A DNA stretch of 64,000 nt from Selaginella tamariscina. Its lineage: Eukaryota; Streptophyta; Lycopodiopsida; Selaginellales; Selaginellaceae. The number at the start of each line of letters is the position of its first letter. The first letter of the stretch is position 1. Below, one piece after another: positions 59,061 through 64,000 of the stretch. A program made the position numbers and the translations under genes. The stretch is from positions 21,600 through 85,599 of the forward strand of contig PUQB01000228.1 in assembly GCA_003024785.1 (NCBI GenBank). Direction: 5' to 3'. The notes under the pieces are model-generated. The model was not told the DNA's origin and searched no databases. It saw only the letters and a list, made by a program, of their open reading frames with translations.

Positions 59061-62000
59061 TCAATTCTTAGAGCAAACTTCTATCGCTCGATACAGAGAT
59101 GCCCTGTTGGCTGCATGGGTGTTTTTCAGTAAATACCGATGGCTCTCGGAAAGAATACTGTGAATGGAGGGGCTACTAGAGAGCGAACCTACCCCGCGCC
59201 GTCTCTCCTGATGGTTCGGGGTAGGTTCGGAGCGAGCAAACGTATCCGAGGAATGTTCAAGAACAGCCCGAGCTTGGTACAAATACACGGGGTGAAATAA
59301 GTGCGTATGTTCCAATCGGGGCACGGTATTACCAATACGTCTAAACATCCCAATGCCTCGGCGCCAGCTACCGCCGGCCCCGGGAGCGTCCCCCTTCTTC
59401 ACCGCAGTGGATTCACCGGCCGCTTTATTAGGTGTCGATTCGCCTGTGCCGTCCCAAGCAAGAGGTTGCTGATCCGCCCCTTCGTAGAATCCTATGTCGT
59501 TCCCGAGAACGGCATTGCGCTCCGAAACCAAGAATCCTCCCCGGCCCGATACAAGTTCTCCTCGCTCCATGAACGGTTGATACGAAAATGCGAATATGCA
59601 ATCCCTCGATGACGAACCGTCCCAAACGAATCGTTTGCCTGTAAATAACACCGACTGGTTGAGCCGACCCCCCGTGCGGTAGCGTACCGCAGACCCATAG
59701 ATCCCTAAAACCCCGAGTCGGTCTTTCAATGGCATACTTTCCGGTTGGGACTCCGTTTCCTCGATCATTCCTGATAATCTCTGAAACAAGATCCTTTCGT
59801 AGGTGTGACAGAGAGTATGGCGGGGAATGCAGGCGGAATTCAGGTTCATCCGCGACAGATTGTTAGTAAGAGTCCGCCTTCCCCAGGCAGGCGTGGGAAT
59901 TTGTACCCAATCAGATGCATTGCTGGTAGGGCGGGGGCCCAACGGGGCAGGAGCGCAAGCCGTTGCGTCATTCGTCGTTCCAGATCCCTCTTTGTCAGAC
60001 ACAGGTGGAGCTGCGTTCGCTGTATCGGGCGGGGTTCTTACTTGGGAACGACGGGAAGTGGATCCTATCGTACCACCAGCAAACCCGCCCCTGCGTGTCT
60101 CTGGCCCCCCGGTGGGGGATCCTGCAACAAAATCTCTCGAAGCACCGCGGGCCGCCGAGGCGTAATCGTACTCGATGGACCTCACGGAATTGCTTGAATC
60201 GCCTCGATGGTCTACGAACAACCGGTCACATCGGGCCGGTTCAGCCGGGTTACTCGAAACGCGGGATAGTCTAGTGAATTCTCGCGCGGTGTTTTCGGCA
60301 ATAGAGGGTTGTTCCAAATGCCTGGCGGATAAACAATCAAATTTTCTCTTCAACGGGTCCTTCGTTCCGCTCCCATACAAGGGGGAACCCGCCGTTGGGA
60401 TAATCCCCACGACCATGCTTCGCGCAGCGGCCCTTTCGATTCTATAAACGCATTTATCAGAACGACGGAAATCAATATCCGTACACACGTCTTGATCGGG
60501 AACGATTTGTCTAAGCGGAACCAATTCGATTGTATGACCACGGGCGGCTGAGCGAGAAATATTGATCAATGAGGTTTCGTGGGCGGGTGCCGCTAAATCT
60601 CGCGCGTAGTAGCACATAATTATGTACCCGGCACTGGTACGGGATGAATTATCATCCTCCAATAACGGGCCAAAGCGTTTGTTGCGCAGGGGAGTAGGAA
60701 ATTCCTTTTGTCGTCGCGGTGTACTAAGCGTTCGAACGTCTATCGATCTATCTGATCGGTTCGCACATATTGGAGACGGATCCGTTCCTCCGGGCAGGTG
60801 GGTCGAACCAATAACGATCGTACCTGGTACATGAGTCGTGAGTCCGGCCGATAATACTGAAAATGAACGAAGTACTAATTCGGTGCCGGCCGGTTGGTGG
60901 GCGGAGCCCCCCCCTTGAAATCCAATTCATGCATGTCTCGGATCCGTATCACGCAGGAAGGCATTTTTCTCATCGGCCCTGGGATAGAAATAAATCGGCA
61001 CAGACTCGTCGCCAGAAGCTTCATGCCGTGTATCCTTATGTCATCCGTGAGATCATGTTCGTTCCCATACAGATCGCTCGTGGATATCGGTACCGAACGA
61101 GCATCGGAGCCTGCTGCTAGATCATCTACCAGGTACGATCGTCCTGTTTCCGCGGAACCTATTAGTGGTGCTCCTTTGAAAGGGGAGAATCCCGATTGGA
61201 CTCGGACGTGAGGTGTTCTATGCGCGTAATTCAGCGGAGCCACTCTTTGCCGGGGGGCGAGGTAAACCCAATTCCTTGGAGGATCGGAATGACGAAGCAG
61301 ATTAGCAATGTTATCATCATGGCCTTCGGTCAAATACCGCGGGTAATGAAGTCCTTGCTCCCGAGCGGTCCGGTGACTAGAACCGTTCTCTAAGGAATTG
61401 TGATTGCGAAGAAAACCCAACTCGTTTCGATAGATATTTCTGCCCATCACAAACTCGACCGGGGGTGCCTTCGCTGTCGGATAGAAATCCAAATTCTTAC
61501 TACCATCCGCCCGTTCATCATTACTTTCCCCGGTGCGTACGGAACCTATACTCTTGACAAGGCGCTTGATATTCGTATTCGTTGGAGACGGAAAGAACCC
61601 GTTTTGCCCCCAGATCGGATGGTGCATCATACCCCGCCGATGCATGGACGACCTATTCGACTGGTGGTACCTTCGCGTAGCATCTATGAAATCTCGAGCA
61701 AACGCGAAGCGTCCCCAGAGATCGATATAGCTCGAGCCCTTTCTAAGAGCTAGGAGAGCGAGGAAGGGCAGACCCACGGTCAGATATTCGTCGTTGTGGC
61801 AATCGCTATTTGATAGCCACCGCCAAATCGCGGGTTCGCGCGGCAACGGCTGATCGGCGGTACCGGCGGCCCTCGTATCGGTATGGTACGTCCATCGCCT
61901 TCCCGTGATGCAGATGTTTCTGAAATCGCGCCTCGCTGGTATTTCCACCAGCGTCGGATCGAGGGCCGTAGTGGTGTGTATGACCGAAACGATTCGCCGC

Positions 62001-62786
62001 ATCCCCCGGAAGCGTTACCCCTCCCGCGTGTCATACAAATTTCCGCCCCTTCAACCGGTTCTTCGTCCGGACGTGTGGGTAACAAGGTTCCAAATTAATT
62101 CTATCTCCGTACGAACCCGATTCAGCAATACTCCCTTCATCCACGCCCCCGTGTCTGATCAAGCTCGCCAAATCCACCGAACTTCCCGGCGGTTGTTCCC
62201 CAATCCGCCGGTAGTAAAAGCGAATCCTCTTTTATCCCGAACTACCCTCTGTCCGCGCGAGATCGGCGGACCCTTACGGAATCCAGGGAGCTGGCACCCT
62301 TCCTGCCCCGACAAAGTCTTCGTGACACCCGGTTTCTTTCGTTGGGGTGGTAATCCTGCTGGTGCAGGCATGGAACCAGCAATAAGAGGTGACTTCGCCT
62401 AGGCCGCGCACCCGTCTTCTCCGAAAGGGTTTCGTGATAGACGAGTTTCTAGTGAGGCCCACCTTGGTTCTTCCGCATGATAATGGTGAGTCGGCGGTCC
62501 GGCGGGCTGGGAAGGGATGGAACGATTCACGTACATAACGAGCAGTGGCGGACGGTCCGTCGCAACCCTGTGAATGATTTGGGCACGGAATGTAATCAGA
62601 TACTCGCGATGGAATGGCCGAGGCCACCTCTTTCTCCGAAAACGTGAGGTGCCACTTACCGAGGGGGATCAGAGAAAGGGCACGCATGGGCGGAAGGTTT
62701 CGAATTTGTATATATGTGGTATTACTCCCAGGGACCCCCATCATGCGATTACGCTTATAAGACGGCTCCCGCATACTGCAACCCAA
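59061..62786 (-). CDS. ycf2: Ycf2 (FtsH-like AAA protein), 3' part, frameshifted
   Basis: The segment 62002-60875 has YPRYLTEGHDD, the Walker A-like region PLIGSAETGRSYLVDDLA and the Walker B-like CVIRIRDMHELD. After a run of eight G (plus-strand C's 60907-60914) the frame must change: from 60875 on it continues IVIGSTHLPGGTDPSPICANR, then YARDLAAPAHETSLINI, YRIERAAARSMVVG and the C-terminal ILSESHRYLL, the order known in Ycf2. Nine G's would keep the frame. A further frame change lies between about 62274 and 61600; upstream, PLGKWHLTFSEKE matches a conserved Ycf2 block. Ycf2 is an essential plastid protein of the import-motor complex. It is quite diverged and its stop is a few codons earlier than usual. 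The 5' part continues toward the window end. Confidence 0.8.
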
Positions 62787-64000
62787 CGGATGCAGATGAT
62801 ATGAGGAGGATCCGAGAGCGGCGCGTTTGCCCCGCGTTCGCGACGAGCCGCCGGCAATCCCATATCAATTTGTTTTCTCGGGCCGAGGCGGTTATATTGC
62901 TGAGCATCGCGGGATCCACGTACCGCCTGATTGCCCCACGCACCCGGCGCCGGGTTTGTTCCGGGTCCCGGACGGATTCGTCGTGAATGATCTATCAACG
63001 CCGCCCGTCTCGTTGCCCGGGGGCAAGGCTCCGTCGGATCGGGACGGTTTTCGACCCGAAGTGCCACAATTTGTTTCCGGATGGACAATCATAGTATTGG
63101 TCGGGCGGCCGGGCGAGGAATCGCCCGCAACCCGCGGATCGCGAAATCGAGCCCTGTTAAAATGAAGGATAAATCGACGCATCTCGTGCTAGACCGCCGC
63201 CGATCGTGTCCAGCCCGAGGTGGATCTTGCTCGATCGTACAACGTCGTCATCGAAGAACTACGCTCAGACGTAGCAGAATGCCTCGTGGGTACGCCCGAC
63301 TCCCCTATGCGGTTGGGACACTCATACACATTTAGATGAGGACCATGCGTTTCTTTCTATTGCCCCCGCCGATTGATGATCACTCGACCAATTTGTCTCG
63401 CCAGTCCTCCGAACTCAATGGATGCTGGTTCGCCGCGTTGCGGAAACGCATTCCCCTTCCACCGACGAAGCGCCCTCCGGATTTGATTCTCCAGATGACG
63501 GAATGGTTTCCTACCCAGGCGCGGTAACACGGCCACTGACCCACAGGAGTTGGAGCGTAGTATCCCATGAATGCCGGATTGACCGAACCTACGCCGATTC
63601 GTTGCAATACCGATCCATTACCCGTCACACGGGAATTATGGAAATCGGCCCTACCCCAAGACCTTCCCAAACGATTCCGACGGGTAGACGTTTTTTGCTA
63701 TCCCCGACGCAAGTAAGAAGATCCGCGCTTGGCAGGATGCGCAATGGAATAGACAATATCCAGCGTCCAGCCGATTCTGGTTGCTGAATATTGATATCGG
63801 AATGCAGCATGTCTTATTCGGAACATCTCTTGCTGCGCCGTGCAATTGTGGCATGAACCGATGATTGTGGGCGACCTTCCCAACAATGGGATCGGTTGAT
63901 CCGATACTGCCCGAGACCGAGATTCCTCGGCTGAACAATTGTTGCGTCTCCCGCGGACCGCGCGCGGGGCCAACCGGGGGGACGACAAATACTTATATTT
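62787..64000 (-). other. Probable further 5' part of ycf2
   Basis: No long single frame is present, but minus-strand pieces (for example VYSIAHPAKRGSSY near 63740) resemble Ycf2 text and ycf2 is normally more than 6 kb. Frame changes or strong divergence prevent a firm call. The window ends inside it. Confidence 0.35.

Overview
The window looks like a scaffold from a Selaginella-type lycophyte. It joins a nuclear, AT-rich and repeat-dense stretch (1-42,729) to a GC-rich chloroplast stretch (43,575-64,000) across 845 N's (42,730-43,574). The plant assignment rests on spliced genes, a Ty3/gypsy chromovirus and TTTAGGG-type telomere motifs on the left, and on ycf3-psaA-psaB-rps14-psbZ-psbC-psbD-trnE-trnY-trnD-ycf2 on the right. 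The Selaginella-like assignment rests on the unusual GC richness of the plastid DNA and on its heavy dependence on C-to-U RNA editing: ACG start codons, CGA and CAG where stops belong, and many Ser/Pro/Arg codons at positions that are Leu/Phe/Cys/Trp in other plants. The species cannot be named from this.

Nuclear part. A ten-exon protein kinase gene lies at 981-3401, followed by AT-rich DNA with a decayed copy of a DUF7869-type gene (about 5800-7210). From 9767 to 24641 the sequence is bounded by an imperfect 26-bp terminal inverted repeat. I read it as one ~14.9-kb mobile element. It carries, in order, a broken DUF7869-type gene (minus strand), an array of the perfect 18-bp palindrome GGCGGGATTAATCCCGCC, AT-rich tandem repeats, interstitial telomere motifs, a CA/TA microsatellite block, a second and larger palindrome array, a gene that joins a ParB/sulfiredoxin-like domain to a DNA-methyltransferase-like domain, and an FCP1/NIF-like HAD phosphatase gene. 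A second, inverted copy of its right half (HAD gene, ParB-methylase gene, array) begins at 36663 and runs into the N gap. Between the copies lie a full-length Ty3/gypsy chromovirus (26224-33569, minus strand, 5-bp target duplication ACTTG) and another DUF7869 relic (about 34150-35440).

Plastid part. Starting inside domain V of ycf3 intron 1, the ycf3 to psbD order is the standard land-plant order, except that trnG-GCC, trnS-UGA and trnT-GGU are not found in their usual places. trnE, trnY and trnD also stand in the normal order, but ycf2 follows directly after trnD, where psbM/petN/trnC would be expected. The genes encode photosystem I (psaA, psaB), its assembly factor (ycf3), photosystem II (psbC, psbD, psbZ), a ribosomal protein (rps14) and the essential plastid protein Ycf2.

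Sequence quality matters for reading this window. Nearly every broken frame (kinase, both element copies, the gypsy element, psaB, ycf2) comes from a one-base length change, mostly in a mononucleotide run. The two inverted element copies carry different breaks that correct each other. Many apparent pseudogenes may therefore be intact genes with consensus errors. The nuclear-plastid junction exists only across the N gap and may be a scaffolding artefact.
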